Virus record (IMG/VR): IMGVR_UViG_3300021438_000048
Coordinates: 1 to 33,873 of that record
Origin: a virus
Direction: 5' to 3' (one strand)
Length of the DNA stretch: 33,873 nucleotides
Positions 33,164 through 33,873 of this stretch are shown one piece after another. Both the position numbers and the translations under genes were made by a program. A model generated the notes under the pieces. That model did not search any database, was not told the origin of the DNA, and worked only from the letters and a program-made list of their open reading frames with translations. How positions within the stretch are numbered: the first letter of the stretch is position 1; each line of letters opens with the position of its first letter.

Positions 33164-33456
33164 AACTATCCCATCTCCATTAGGGCATCCGTCAGTGGAT
33201 GCCTTTAGGGGTATTCGCAAGGCCTTCAGCCTTGCTCTCAATTGGCAGCGAGTGTGGGGCGCAGCCCCTAAACGAGCCTTACGTCTCACCTGGCATCGTT
33301 CGCTTAAGGCTCACTCTGCCGTGAGCCGTACCGTTGGGAAGTTTCTATTGCGCTGTAAACTTCCCCTACTATATACTAAGGCGGGAAATTTGCCTTTTAT
33401 CCCGCCCTAGAGCGTGTGATTTACACCACACTGTAAATTATCAGTATTTTATACTG
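33164..33456 (-). promoter_or_regulatory. Structured leader: array of perfect hairpins upstream of the terminase
   Basis: No supported gene. Perfect inverted repeats follow one another: 33184-33203 (GGCATCC), 33217-33235 (GCAAGGC), 33256-33268 (GGGGC), 33308-33327 (GGCTCAC), 33336-33365 (GGGAAGTTT), 33380-33406 (GGCGGGA), 33419-33438 (ATTTACA), 33442-33456 (CAGTAT). Two longer pairings compete with these: TTTAGGGG (33204-33211) with CCCCTAAA (33265-33272), and GAGCCTTA (33274-33281) with TAAGGCTC (33305-33312). This could be a regulatory leader RNA, a packaging recognition site, or both. Confidence 0.6.
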
Positions 33457-33873
33457 GGTATAGCGTAAAAGTTTTTTTATAGGTGTCTCATATATTGATA
33501 CGGCATCTCAGTATTTAGGAAAAATATTTTGGTGGATAGTACGTCCGCCCCGTAGCAAAAATTAAAAATGGGGGGGTCAACCTATAGTTTAGGGTTAGAC
33601 TTTCCCCACCAATAATTAACGGGGTTATTGGTAGGGGTGAAAGGTTGCCCAGATTTTCCCCGCCGTTTTCTTTCCCTATTACCCCGTTTTATATTCTTAT
33701 ATAAAGGTTTGGCGGGCTTTAATTGGAATTAGTTGCGGTTATTTAAAGAAGGGTGGGCAACTATCAAAACCGCCAACCCCCGCAACTATTGGCGCCCCCG
33801 CTTCCCCCTATTTACGCAACACTTTTGTTGCTTAATTCCCTTGTGAATAGGTGTCCGATTTACCCCTTTTGTC
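33457..33873. other. Intergenic region with homopolymer tracts and inverted repeats
   Basis: No gene is supported on either strand. The sequence has a run of seven G (33570-33576), C-rich patches near 33775-33810 and AT-rich stretches. Inverted repeats include CCCCACCAATAA with TTATTGGTAGGGG (33604-33637, one unpaired base), AGTTGCGG with CCGCAACT (33731-33738 and 33780-33787) and GCAACA/TGTTGC (33816-33831). CAGTATTT at 33509 repeats the arm of the last leader hairpin. Possibly a promoter, packaging or terminus region at the genome end or circular junction. Confidence 0.4.

Noticed and set aside
33164-33289. Extension of the terminase by 42 residues at the N-terminus
   Set aside because: The extra residues look random and come from hairpin DNA; the ATG at 33163 has purine-rich ribosome-binding sequence and gives a normal N-terminus.
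33063-33410. Plus-strand frame over the start of the terminase and its leader
   Set aside because: Half of it lies antisense to the terminase N-terminus, the rest runs through the hairpin array; no ribosome-binding site or recognisable protein.
33577-33600. ACTATAGG on the minus strand, similar to the core of a T7-type promoter; a related CTATAGGAGA occurs near 29392
   Set aside because: Only about eight bases match, the upstream half of a T7 promoter is absent, the second site is explained by a Shine-Dalgarno, and no phage RNA polymerase gene is in the window.

Overview
The window is part of a tailed bacteriophage genome. Every supported gene (about 50) lies on the minus strand, so the biological reading order runs from high to low coordinates. 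The DNA is A+T-rich by eye. It encodes a portal, a terminase, a major capsid protein that looks N4-gp56-like, and a long row of virion proteins. No tape-measure protein or tail-tube/sheath pair is visible, which suggests a short-tailed, podovirus-like particle. Several features resemble actinobacteriophages: a primase split into a zinc-finger part and a TOPRIM part, a Cas4/RecB-like exonuclease, a RecA-fold helicase, an M15-type lysin beside a short Ala-rich membrane protein, and CPCG-type zinc-ribbon proteins. With the low G+C, I infer a virus of streamlined aquatic Actinobacteria, probably from a metagenome. The host is inference.

Layout in reading order. (1) 33873-33164: about 710 bases without a gene, densely folded into perfect inverted repeats, ahead of the terminase. 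(2) 33163-21362: terminase with an N-terminal helix-turn-helix, portal, five small proteins, a 1475-residue putative internal/ejected virion protein and two further structural proteins, one with LysM. (3) 21361-19602: a hairpin-bearing gap, scaffold, major capsid protein and an intrinsic terminator. (4) 19601-13772: small structural proteins, a Thr-rich collagen-like fibre and a set of modular adhesin-like proteins (beta domain alone, beta plus glycine-rich domain). (5) 13747-10655: HNH endonuclease, GT2 glycosyltransferase and a cluster of tiny, mostly Lys-rich proteins. (6) 10658-5743: connector-like protein, fibre, a further glycine-rich adhesin and a large tail nozzle-like protein. (7) 5737-4845: lysis cassette (membrane/coiled-coil protein, M15-like peptidase, holin-like protein) closed by a strong terminator. 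(8) 4796-4644: control region for the replication operon. (9) 4643-1: replication and recombination genes, ending in a truncated Ntn-hydrolase (proteasome beta/HslV-like) gene.

Most neighbours abut or overlap. At least twelve junctions are of the form TAATG, implying coupled translation through long polycistronic messages. The points most worth a second look are the proteasome-like N-terminus at the left edge; the Cas4-like nuclease whose four presumed Fe-S cysteines are divided between two polypeptides separated by three genes; the primase zinc-finger reading frame that has no ATG/GTG/TTG start but has a well-placed Shine-Dalgarno before an ATC codon; and the hairpin array with mutually exclusive pairings upstream of the terminase. 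All family names come from reading motifs by eye; no searches were run.
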